A stretch of DNA of 64,000 nucleotides from Lepidostoma basale (lineage: Eukaryota > Arthropoda > Insecta > Trichoptera > Lepidostomatidae), in NCBI GenBank assembly GCA_022606425.2, contig JAHDVF020000442.1, positions 372,001 through 436,000 on the forward strand. The letters are read 5' to 3'. Within the stretch, counting starts at the first letter, position 1, and the number at the start of each line of letters is the position of its first letter. The notes beneath the pieces were generated by a model, which worked only from the letters and a program-made list of their open reading frames with translations, had not been told where the DNA came from and did no database searches. Position numbers and translations under genes: made by a program. Positions 32,345 through 42,327 of this stretch are shown piece after piece.

Positions 32345-32710
32345 TAATACTAGGGATTGATTTGCAACAAAGTCTTGCATCTCGTTCTCCACTGCGCTCA
32401 GTCTTCTGCAGCTCTCTTCAACTTAACATATGAGACACAGTTCATGTCCTCACACACCTATTTCAGTTCCTTCCGTCAGGGACACCTCCTGTAATTTTCC
32501 CCTCAATCATTCCCTCCATTATGTCATGCAGAAGACCCTCATGGCGCATAATGTGGCCGATCCATTGAGTTTGCCTCTCTGCGATGGTTTTGATAAGTTG
32601 TCTCCCTCCTTCGATTCTATTGAGAACCTGTTCATTTGCGATGTGGTCTCTCCAGGAAATTCCTAATATTCTTCTGTAATATCACATCTCAAAGACTTCC
32701 AGTCTGTTTC
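32345..32710 (-). pseudogene. LINE family B fragment, divergent copy
   Basis: Minus strand shows GISWRDHIANEQVLNRIEGG-like, HVGHIMRHEGLLHDIMEGMI-like and VSDGRN-like residues broken by frameshifts. It is more divergent from the 13262 and 19424 copies than those are from each other, so older. Confidence 0.65.
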
Positions 32711-32904
32711 TTACAATACACAAGTGTTTTATATTATTTAAATTGACTTAACACAGAGTTTTACACCGTTGTTCAAACATAATCATTTTACACTTATAAA
32801 TTAAATAGACTTTTTTTTATATTTTTAATGAATACTTATATTTATATTTATATTATTAATAAATGATAATTACTATTTTTATGTTGTGTAATTTCATAGA
32901 TGGT

Positions 32905-33605
32905 TCTAACTAACTAACTAACTAACTATCACGCCATCTCTCCGAAGGGATAGGCAGAAAAAATAGACTGCCACACTTTTCTTTCCCGACATAATTCACT
33001 CGATTCCTCAACATTCATACATGCTGTTAAGCACACATGTCGATTTCTCCCACTCCTCACGTGGCCGACATTCAATATTTGATATATTTGATCGTTTCAC
33101 GTTTTCCTCAATCTTCCTATTGTTAACATATACTTTTTTATCATTCTTTCGATGTGTCCAAACCATCTTAATGTTCCTTACATTCATTTGTTTATAACAC
33201 ATTCATTCGCACCACTTCTTCTTCTTCCAGTGCCCTGTCGGGTCCCCCCAAAATTGGCTATCACCTCGGCGAACCCGTCCCTGTCCTGCGCCGCTCGAAT
33301 CAGCTCCTCCAAACTTCGGATGCCAATCCACTCCCTCATGTTTCGCAGCCAGGACATCTGTCTCAGTGTCCCTCTAATTTCCCCTCCAATATCAGTTGGA
33401 GAAGGTGGTACTTTTCCCCACGCAGTATATGACCCAGATGTGACGCAGTATTCGCACCACAATCACTTCTTATATGATCTCATTTCTACTGCATCTATTC
33501 TACTTTCATTCTTCTTTTGTCAGTTCTATGCTTCGCTTCCATACAAAAGGGTCGGTATAAGAATACCGTTGTGGACTGCCATTTTAGCTTTGAATTTCTG
33601 ATGGT
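32905..33605 (-). pseudogene. LINE family T fragment interrupted by a family C LINE
   Basis: Bases 32907-33218 and 33451-33605 are consecutive parts of a minus-strand family T copy (CTAA tail, VNVEES-like, GHVRS-like; then RSECGANE-like and RINAVEMRS-like to MAVHNG-like). They are split by 33219-33450. Many stops. Confidence 0.7.
33219..33450 (-). pseudogene. LINE family C 3' end inserted in LINE family T
   Basis: The minus frame reads GGEIRGTLRQMSWLRNMREW, IGIRSLEELIRAAQDRDGFA and EVIANFGGTRQGTG, then a short (GAA)n tail at 33219-33227. It is the terminal 75 residues of a family C-like ORF2 and is clean relative to the host element. Confidence 0.75.
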
Positions 33606-34020
33606 TCTAGAAATTCATTACTCTAGTTTTCAGCATGTGTAACATTAACTTCTGCAGATGATGTGATGAACTTCTCTGAAATAATATGGTGTAGTATGGG
33701 TACGAAAGAAAAATTAAAATAGAGAGTTATTTTGTTTATTATTTATTTTTCAGCTCTAACATGTATTTCCATAAACTTATTTCAAAAAGTATTCATTCAC
33801 AACCGACTTCACTTCGCTGCAAGCATCCCGTTCATTTCACATTCAACAAAATAAATATTCAAATACACAAATCTTATTGGACTGCTGTGATCACATTAAA
33901 AAATAATACAAATGAAATTTTAGTTATTAACAAAAATTAAAAAAAATTATTAAAATATTAAACACCTTATAATATCACAATTTGTATTATTCACTTTTTG
34001 AGAATGTTGCGACGGCTATT
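33606..34020. other. Intergenic stretch
   Basis: AT-rich; no feature recognised before the Penelope-like arm at about 33960. Confidence 0.3.
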
Positions 34021-34024
34021 TCGC

Positions 34025-34070
34025 CAACCGATGTTGGCATCATTAGGTGTCACAAACAACACCTGATGAT
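34025..34070 (-). ncRNA. Altered hammerhead-like motif (left arm)
   Basis: Minus strand CTAATGA in place of CTGATGA (G5 to A), with stem II GCCAAC/GTTGGC and GAAA intact and GTCGCAACATT at the cleavage side. A short distal helix I (TGT/ACA) can form. It is the inverted partner of the intact motif at 34745-34800. Confidence 0.5.
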
Positions 34071-34096
34071 TGTTGATGGTTGAGGAATTAGTTTTG

Positions 34097-34170
34097 TAAA
34101 ACTCCATTATTAATTTATAATAGTAAACACGATTGTTAATGGTTTTACTTGGATTTAATTTATATAAATA
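34097..34170. repeat. Left arm of a long Penelope-like inverted repeat
   Basis: ATTAATTTATAATAGTAAAC, ACGATTGTTAATGGTTTTAC and TGGATTTAATTTATATAAAT are repeated in inverse at 34686-34750, enclosing about 500 bp that includes other repeat pieces. Confidence 0.65.
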
Positions 34171-34171
34171 C

Positions 34172-34310
34172 AGTAGAAGTCATTTATCCGGACGTAAGTA
34201 GAAGTCAGTTAACCGGAATGTCAATTATCCAGACAAACCGAGATGACGAAGTGCATAGAACGCTTGGCTCCTGATCCAGGGGACATGGGTTCAAGCCTGG
34301 ACACGACTAG
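34172..34310 (+). repeat. pogo-like terminus and tRNA-like repeat
   Basis: Starts CAGTAGAAGTCATTTATCCG after TA, like pogo/Tigger termini. At 34240-34310 a segment (CTTGGCTCCTGATCCAGGGG, ACATGGGTTCAAGCC) matches the tRNA-like repeat at 2404-2465. The opposite terminus was not found. Confidence 0.4.
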
Positions 34311-34429
34311 ATTCCTTCTTCATAATAATAAGCTATTTTCTGCTCACATTGACAATTGTAAAAATAAATTCTAATATCATTGATTAAAACCCTTGTTATT
34401 AGCCTTTTTTTCAAAAAAAAAAAGAATAA

Positions 34430-34625
34430 AAAAAAAAAAAAATCTCTGATTATTTTCCCAGTACTGTACAGTAATGTTAGCCTTTTTATGTACATGTACT
34501 ACATACATTCTTGTTTTTACAGTATAATTTATAATTTCATAATCAAAAAATGAGCCAAGGAAATAAAATCGATTTACACCTTATTTCACTAAAAGAATTA
34601 GTGCTTGTTTGATTGCATTACCTTG
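34430..34625. repeat. Dispersed repeat shared with 22305-22475
   Basis: Same order of words as the 22305 copy (ATCTCTGATTATTTTCCCAG, TGTTAGCCTTTTTATGTACA), interrupted by a GAGCCAAGGAAATAAAATCG insertion. No coding frame. Confidence 0.5.
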
Positions 34626-34744
34626 CGAGCATTCTCAAACTCCCTCGAGTTTGAGAATGCCCTCGCAAGGCGAAACATATTTGTCACTATTTATATAAAT
34701 TAAATCTAAGTAAAACCACTAAACGATCGTGTTTACTATTATAA

Positions 34745-34800
34745 ATTAACACCTGATGATGCCAACATCGGTTGGCGAAACAGCTGTCGCAACATTCTCA
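34745..34800 (+). ncRNA. Hammerhead-ribozyme-like motif (intact core)
   Basis: CTGATGA at 34753-34759, six-pair stem II GCCAAC/GTTGGC with an ATCG loop, GAAA at 34777-34780, self-complementary ACAGCTGT, then C at 34788, the predicted C17 cleavage position, followed by GCAACATT. All conserved core positions of a minimal type I hammerhead are present. Stem I in this copy is weak. Confidence 0.6.
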
Positions 34801-35680
34801 AGTAGTGATAGCCCATACCTCTTAGAGTGTTAACCTCAATGCACCGGACAGGTATGCTCGCGCTAGAAGACACGATCTGTTGTGCATATCGCATAGCAAG
34901 ACAAATGTCATGGCGCAGCATACAATGACCCGGGGTATGGTGCTCTTGAATGAGGTGTCAGTCAATCTGGACATTCTCCAAATGACCTATACGTCCTTTA
35001 AGGAACATATAGGTACATACCACCTATTTATGTAAAATGTATACAGTAATAGGGTTCTAAAGACCTGTGGTATACAAAAAAAAAAAAAAAAATACAAATT
35101 GTGATATTATAACAGTGTTATAAATTTAAATAGGTAATAATGTTGAAGTATCAAAGTGTTTCGGCCAAAACAATGGGACTATTTATTAAATTTTGGTTAT
35201 TTTTTAAACGGATTTACACTAAACGAAAAATATACTTTTTTTTTTATTTCTTTCGTATCACCCAAGTTTATTCGTAGTTTTCAACTATGTATAATTTGAT
35301 TAAATTAACTTACAATAAACTTTGGCTCGTTTAAGTGTACAAGGAATGCTAATTTCCGTAGATACTTCGAATGCTTATTATATAATTTTTTCTAATATAC
35401 AGCCGAATACCTTAAAACACTGATAACTCCATGCAATAGTATTACCCTTGTACTTACCGCTAGACGCCTTCTAAACATCTCTTTCGTCAGAATATACAGA
35501 ACACTTTATTGGGGATAAGTAACCGTACGAACTTCACATCAATATCGATTATATAGTTAGAGAATATACATTAATTCCTTACCCTAATGAGTTAAAATGC
35601 GTTAGCCAGTTAATAAATGAACTCCGAACAATAAAATATTAAACAACAGTTAGTATATTATACACAGGCTACTATCTACT
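34801..35680. other. Intergenic stretch
   Basis: Short SINE-like tail words near 35035-35070 (TACAGTAATAGGGTTC); otherwise AT-rich with no gene. Confidence 0.3.
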
Positions 35681-35688
35681 GTTCTTAA

Positions 35689-35755
35689 CCCTTTAAGACC
35701 GTTAAATTTAATATTTCTAATATATATTTTAAAAAAAACATCAGGTCTGAAAGGG
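35689..35755. mobile_element. 67-bp piggyBac-like mini-element
   Basis: Begins CCCTTTAAGACC and ends GGTCTGAAAGGG (12-bp inverted termini with one mismatch), flanked on both sides by TTAA (35685-35688 and 35756-35759). TTAA target sites and CCCT-type ends are the signature of piggyBac elements. The interior is pure AT-rich sequence. Confidence 0.75.
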
Positions 35756-35759
35756 TTAA

Positions 35760-36145
35760 AAAAATGTTCTTCTATAGTGAATTCAAAAACAATCATTTTT
35801 TAAAATAATATAATGACATACAATATATGTATTTCCTAATCAGATTTTTTTAAAGATAAAATATGTTTTTTTTTTGTTTTTTAGCAGTGGAACATATAAA
35901 ACAATGTATTAGTACATGTGCGTAAGTTCGATATCAAATATTATGATTTAAAAACTTTGGTATAATAAAAATAAAGAACAATAATATATAGTAACATTTA
36001 ACTAAAATTTGTGCATATGTCTTAAAAAAATACAATAAAAATAAAACATTTTCAATCTTGATCGTGGATATTAAAATAATAGGAATGATATTATATATTA
36101 TATTTGCGATATTAGTAACTCAACATATAAAATACATAAGTACGT
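35760..36145. other. AT-rich stretch
   Basis: No feature recognised. Confidence 0.3.
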
Positions 36146-36149
36146 AAAT

Positions 36150-36862
36150 TGATATATCAGGAGAGGATCTGGGCTTGAAAATCAATGTTAAGAAGACCAA
36201 ATGGATGACATTTGGGTGACTTAATTATTCTGCATCCACTCTGCAACTGAATGGTCCGAAAGTTGAAATCGTCGACCAATTTAAATACCTTGGCAGCATT
36301 ATCACTAAAGCGCTTGACCGGGACATTGAAATAAAACGCAGAATTGAAGTTGCACGAGCTGCATTTAATAAATTCAGAACATTCTTTTGCAACGATAATC
36401 TTAACTTGAAACTCTGACAAAGAATGATTGAATGTTATATATGGTCTGTTCTACTATATCGCTGCGAAACCTGGACTTTAAAGGGAATGTAATGAACTTT
36501 GAGATGTGGATATACCGCAGAATGATCCTTATACCGTGGACCGATAGGGTCAGTAATGCAGACGTACTACAGAGAGCCAGAGCCAATAGAGAGCTGTTGT
36601 TGAGTGTGAAAATTAGAAAGGTCTCATATTTGGGTCATGTGCTAAGGGGAGAAAAATACCATTTCTTTCCACTGATATTAATGCGTAAAGTGGATGGACG
36701 TCGGGGAATTGGTAGAAGGCAGCTGTCCTGGCTGCAGAACATAAAAGAATGGACAGGAATTACAATAGTTCAGAACTTGTTCCAAGTGGCGCAGGACAGA
36801 GATGCCTTTGCTGCCAACATTGGGGGGACCTTACACGGTACCAAAAGAAGAAGTACGTAAAA
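36150..36862 (+). pseudogene. LINE family C, RT end to ORF2 C-terminus
   Basis: Reads DLGLKINVKKTKWMTFG, then after a stop LQLNGPKVEIVDQFKYLGSI and VARAAFNKFRTFFC, then frame 36432-36860 EMWIYRRMILIPWTDRVSNA, LGHVLRGEKYHFFPLILMRK and IGRRQLSWLQNIKEWTGI. The G-K-N-KKTK and F-YLGS blocks are the palm/thumb end of LINE reverse transcriptases. It is the longest copy of this family here, ending in a short GAAGAAG tail. Confidence 0.8.
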
Positions 36863-36924
36863 ACCAAATATTAAAATAATTGTAAAATATTAAAATAATG
36901 GAGGTACATCATCAAAATAAGTAC

Positions 36925-37290
36925 AGACTAACTAACCATCACGCCGTTTCTCCAAAAGGGTAGGCAGAAAGAATGAACAGCCACACTGATCTTTTCTGAC
37001 ATACTTCTCTCGCTTCAACATTCATACATCGTATCATGCACACATGTTGATTTCTCCTAATTTGATTGCGTCACATTTTCCTTAGTTCTTAATCCGTTTA
37101 CCTTTTTCATTCCTTCCAAATCTCTAAACCATCTTAATGACTCTTTCATTATTTTGTTCATATGTAATACTTTCATTCACATTCATTTTTTATATACTTA
37201 TTTGACACTCTATCATATATCAGATTTACTTTACATTTCTTAAAGAGATCTCATTTCTATTGCATTTATTCAACTTTCATTCTTCTTTTA
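36925..37290 (-). pseudogene. LINE family T 3' fragment, decayed
   Basis: CTAACTAACCATCACGCCGT tail then degenerate coding blocks back to the RINAIEMRSL-like segment; no frame longer than about 40 codons. Confidence 0.65.
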
Positions 37291-38055
37291 ATAAGTACAA
37301 AATAAATCAATAATTAATATTCTGTCTAAGTGTCAAATTGGAAATGTTTACAAAATTAAATAAAACTAAATAATACATAGTGAATAAATTACATTTATGC
37401 AATAGAAACAATAATGTTTTTAAAAAATATATTTAAGAATGTAGAATTTGAGATATTGCAATATATCAAAGAGACTTCTTCAAATCAGGCCAAACCAGAA
37501 CAAGTCTGTTCATGTCACCATTGAAGTAGAACCATGTGTCTAATGGTTTTAAAGAAAAAGTCAGAAATAAATTTATTTTGATAAACTCAAGACGTTTAAA
37601 CACTGGGCAACTCCATAATGATGATTTTTATATGAATTTAAAAACAGCCATTTTTTTTTCTTTTTTCTCAATGTGTTTCAAAAGATTAATATCTTCATCA
37701 TCGTAAGAACGATATAAACTAATTTAAAATATTTTAAACTAAATAAAAGAATCAAAGAATGTAACACGTGTAATTTAAAATTAGACAGAATATCAGATAC
37801 AGAAAAATTACAAACGCTTAATGAATGTATGATTTTAAATAATTTTTAAAAAGAGGTGACAACTTGGAAAGGTGGTTTTGTTATGTTATATTCTGATTTG
37901 CCTTAGTTAAATATTATTGGTCTTAAAACTAAACATTATCGTGTTAATATGGAATAATCAAAAAGTATTATGGACATGGTAAGAAAAAAAAAACTAATCT
38001 ACCATAGATCAATTATTGATGTTCAGTTGTATAACCATTATATTATAGTTATGTG
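37291..38055. other. AT-rich intergenic stretch
   Basis: No feature recognised. Confidence 0.3.
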
Positions 38056-38059
38056 CATA

Positions 38060-38428
38060 CAGTGGACACCTTGAGTCATTGAAAAAATACTTTATAAAAA
38101 CAAAAATATTTCAGTACTTATAATGCATCTGTCACAATGACATTGAGCGTTTAGTTCACATTGTCACCACCGCCAACATACATTTGTGGCTCCAGTGTCG
38201 TAATTTTATTTTACTGTGAAAAATTGGCTATGGTATAATAGATAAACGTAAAAGAGTCGTACTTTCAATTGAACAAAAACTCTTAATAATTCAAAAGCTT
38301 GAAAATGGTGCAACCGTTAAATATTTATTGAATCAAGAGATTTTGATGAAAAAGAGATTTTTTTGTTTGTTTTCGGATTAACCGGGATTTTTTTTCACCA
38401 TCCATCCCGTAACATCGGGAGTCTACTG
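38060..38428 (+). mobile_element. Internally deleted pogo/Tigger-like element
   Basis: Ends CAGTGGACACC and, inverted, CAGTAGACTCCC, flanked by TA. The interior frame from about 38240 reads DKRKRVVLSIEQKLLIIQKL and ENGATVKYLLNQ, the N-terminal CENP-B/psq-type helix-turn-helix of pogo/Tigger transposases, after which the catalytic part is missing. The termini match only over about 10 bp. Confidence 0.65.
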
Positions 38429-38980
38429 TATTTATATAGAGAATGTATGTTATTATCAAACATATATTTTTTTAAATTACAACATAAAATAATAATTCAT
38501 CATTTTGCAATAACATCATGCTGTAAATTAATTAATTAAAGTACACAAAGTTAAATTGTTAAATAGGGGTTGTTAACATTGTTAAAATATCATATAAAAA
38601 TATTTAATTTTACAAAAAAAAACAGTATAAAATATAAAATATTAAAAAAAAAACAATATCACAGTAAAACTTATACCCTACAAATTATTAGACAAATAAT
38701 TTTATAATCGTCTATAAAATCAATCATTTTTGTTTAGTACAGTTTTATGAGATGAACAATTAATCAAATTTACAAGCTAAAATGTCACGGGGTTATCATT
38801 TCAGGTACACATTGAAATATTAGGCGTGTCGCCAACAACAAATAACTTGGTAGGTAACTTATATATTGCAACCCATGTATAATTAGGACGATTCACAATT
38901 TCTAACATTCAAATGAATGTTTTCCTTATTTTCTCTAAATTCAAAATATCAACAATATACAAGGTTATTCCAAACAATAT
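38429..38980. other. AT-rich intergenic stretch
   Basis: No feature recognised. Confidence 0.3.
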
Positions 38981-38981
38981 A

Positions 38982-39865
38982 CAGGGTCTGTCGCAAAAGT
39001 ATTGAGAAAAAAATTCCTGACTGCGCTAGAAGGGGTAGCGGGATACGCCGAGTGGTGGGGATGGTAGGGGGGAGTCGCAGCTACTCAGTCCTCTCCGAGC
39101 AACAGAAGAGCTAGCACAGTGATCCGCGCAAAGTGTGTTTAGTCGGCGCGTCGGAAATCAAAATGCAACGTTTGCTGGAGCAGCGGGCAGCCATCAAATT
39201 CTGCGTTCGGCTGAAAAAAAACGATATCGAGACCCTGGCCATAATTCGGGAAGCCTTCGGAGATGACGCCATGTCACAGACAAGAGTTTACGAGTGCCAC
39301 AAACAATTCCAAAACGGCCGGGAATCAATTGAAGACGATGTGCGTGTTGGATGACCGTCAACTTCTAAAACTGATGACAACGTCACGAAAGTGAGGGAAG
39401 TGTTACAGTCTGATCATCGTCTCAGTGTCCGCTTAATAGCGGAGAAGTGCAACATGACAAAAGACACAGTTCACCGCATTGTGACGGACGATTTGCAAAT
39501 GCAGAAGATTTGTGCCAAAATGGTACCAAAAGTGTTAACAGTTCCTCTAACAGTAACAGTGCCGCAACCACCGTACGGTTCCGACTTAGCACCACCGGAC
39601 TTCTTTTTGTTCCCTCGCATTAAGCGAAGCCTAAAGGGACGTCATTTGGAGACGTTGGATGGGGTGAAAACCGCTTCGATACAGTGCCTTAAGGGGATTC
39701 CGTCTTCTGCCTTCCAGGGTGCCTCCTTCCAAGAGTGGAAGAAATGCTACCAAAAGTGAATTGACACCCAAGGGGCGTATTTTGAAGAATATTAAATGTT
39801 TGTACGTTTATCGGCAATAAATTGTCTGAAAAAAAAACTTCTCGATACTTTTGCAATAAACCCTG
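38982..39865 (+). mobile_element. Internally deleted mariner transposon with both ends
   Basis: 884 bp flanked by TA (38980-38981, 39866-39867). Termini CAGGGTCTGTCGCAAAAGTA and, inverted, CAGGGTTTATTGCAAAAGTA. The transposase frame starts MQRLLEQRAAIKFCVRLKK at 39163, breaks at one stop (39352-39354), then resumes PSTSKTDDNVTKVREVLQSD and IAEKCNMTKDTVHRIVTDDL up to AKMVPKVLT. It then jumps directly to VPQPPYGSDLAPPDFFLFPR, the region of the third catalytic Asp of mariner (DD34D). The segment with the first two catalytic Asp residues is deleted, so it cannot encode an active enzyme. The residue stretch matches the SETMAR-related mariner group. Confidence 0.85.
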
Positions 39866-39869
39866 TATA

Positions 39870-40945
39870 AGAGTCAAAAAGATATGAATTACTGAACAAG
39901 ATTATCTTCTAAATCGACACATCTTTTTCTGTTAATTTTACATTAAAGAATCAATTGCGACGCTTTATATTTATCATTTTTCATAACATGCCCGAAGTAT
40001 TCCAGTTTCTTGCACTTTATGGTCATTATTATTTCTTTTTCTTTCTTAATTTGTTTCAGTACTTCCTTGATCGCGACTCTTTCTGCTCATGATATTTTTA
40101 ACATTCTACGATATTCCACATTTCAAAGGCATTCAGCTTTTTGGTCATAGCTTTAATTAATGCAACAAGTTATTGAATTTTTTACAACATTGTATCTTAT
40201 GGTTTAATTGATCTTTTAACACTGTTAAAATGATTGAAAATAGTTATAAAGAAGTGTAAATGAACCAACAAAAAAATACTGTATTAAATTGCTTTGGATT
40301 ATTATTTTTTTACTCAAGAGATACAATAAAACCTGAATACTTCCATTTGTATTTAATATAGCATTCAAAATAACCTAGTATTTAAGTATTTGATTATAAA
40401 ATAGATTCAATTTTGAACATCGAAAATGTGTGAAAATTTTCCATCTACAATGTTTTTATATCTAAATACTAATATCAAAAATATGTGTACAACAGAAACA
40501 AAACATTTAAATAAAAGATATTACGAGTTTATTTCTTTTAAACTTTGAGATAATTGAAGAAACTCAAAGTCTAAATTTAATAGATTAATTGTTTAAAATA
40601 TAATCACAAAAATATTGTCTATTGCATTAAAGAGAAATAAGCAAAATTACAATATTTTGAATTATAAATTAATATAACCAAATTTATAAAAGTACCTTAA
40701 TACAAGGTGACCATAGACAAAAATCAACAATTATAGAACATGTTTTTATATTAGGCATAGAAATATTTTTAGATAAACATAGACAATCGAGTTCTGTCAA
40801 TATAACGGAGATATTTATTATATTTAAGCACTTATAACTATTATTCACGCATACAAGGTCAGTACATAAAATACACAATGGTTGATACCGACAATTCTAT
40901 CATAGTTTGATCTAATGTAGAGTAGAGGTTGAACTTTGTTAGATT
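39870..40945. other. Long AT-rich intergenic stretch
   Basis: About 1.1 kb without a supported gene, RNA or element boundary. Confidence 0.35.
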
Positions 40946-40948
40946 ATA

Positions 40949-41643
40949 CAGTGGAACCTGAATAATTGGCATTCCAAGGGACCAGGCCTACCTAGGTTTT
41001 CCAATTATCCAGTTTTTCATGCATCCAGGTCCAGAATGTGCTTTGGTTTTTTTAACCAGGTTTTGTAACCACATAAACAGAAAAGCAATAAAAACAATTC
41101 ATGGATTGATGCATAAAACAATCTATTTTTTTTTATAGAAGTTCAATAAGTGAATTGTAATTGTACATACGTGCATACACACATACAAACAATAAATGTA
41201 ATTATTGTGGCTTGGAAAAATCAATTATATGGGCCTGTTTAAGTCGCTAAAAATGTCACGAGATTAACCGGTGTCAAATTCTTGGATTAGATTTAGTTTC
41301 GAGCTCAAATCATGGCCGTTATATTTACATTTGTGAAACATTGTGATCTAAAATGGATCACCTTCGATGAGTACAGAACAAATACTGAGGAGTTGTCAGT
41401 TTACAGAGATCGAGAAGGCAGTGCTCTCCAATTATAGAGGTTGAGAAGGCAGTCCTCTCCAATTACAGAGGTATTCTCCGGCTAATTACAGAGGTTGAGA
41501 AGACAGAGCTATCTAAATACAGAGGTTTAAGGCCAGAATGGCGAGTTCAATTAAACAGGTTTCTTTTTTCCAATTAAAGAGGTTTTAGTGCTCCAAGGGG
41601 GTGGGAATTAGGAAATCAGGTTCCAATTATCCAGGTTCTACTG
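40949..41643. mobile_element. 695-bp pogo-like MITE
   Basis: Starts CAGTGGAACCTGAATAATTG and ends with the inverse of CAGTAGAACCTGGATAATTG, flanked by TA on both sides (40947-40948, 41644-41645). CAGTNGAACCT ends and TA duplication are typical of pogo/Tigger derivatives. The interior at 41395-41580 contains four to five diverged copies of an AATTACAGAGGTTGAGAAGG unit. No transposase frame. Confidence 0.8.
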
Positions 41644-41649
41644 TATATA

Positions 41650-42320
41650 GTCTGTATGAGATGCCCACAATTGTTAAATACATTTTTGGTTGTCAACCTT
41701 AGACATTCACAGTGCAATGGTGTAAAAATTCATAACAAATCAGATATTTTTTAAGATCACATTTTAAAGTGCTTCAAATTCATTATTATGATATTTTGAT
41801 TATGCATTATTACGGCAAATCATTCCAAACTGCAAAAATGACATTAAACCGTTTATTGATAACATTAATGACAAAAAAATTAATTTCTAATTATGTATTA
41901 AAGAAAATACTTATCTAATCATTTGAATTCCAATACATCCACAACAAAATATATTTTATACCGTGGATATATTTCAGTATCTCTGTCGTATTGTAAATTA
42001 CAGATCAAACTACGAGAAAATCTCCAAAATACCTTAATTATATTTTTATTATTAATCATATCATTGAATGATAATGGCTATATCTACACAATCAATACTG
42101 CATAAGTACACGAATAAACGTTTGATTTGAATAATGCGTCCTATAAAATATCTCTCGCGTAATATATTAAAATTGGCAACAGAAGATATACCCGATAACT
42201 GCATCTCCATGGTACACAAATATATTGCTTTAACCTATCTTAAATGTAATTAGGGCCTTACTTTTAAGTTTGTGAAGCAGCTGTTTGGTGAACAACTTTG
42301 GATGGTCTCTGGTTTGGGAC
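41650..42320. other. Intergenic DNA and probable 3' UTR of the minus-strand gene
   Basis: AT-rich. Inverse AATAAA signals occur near 42043 and 41850, but the transcript end of the VWFC gene cannot be placed. Confidence 0.35.
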
Positions 42321-42327
42321 TCGGAAA

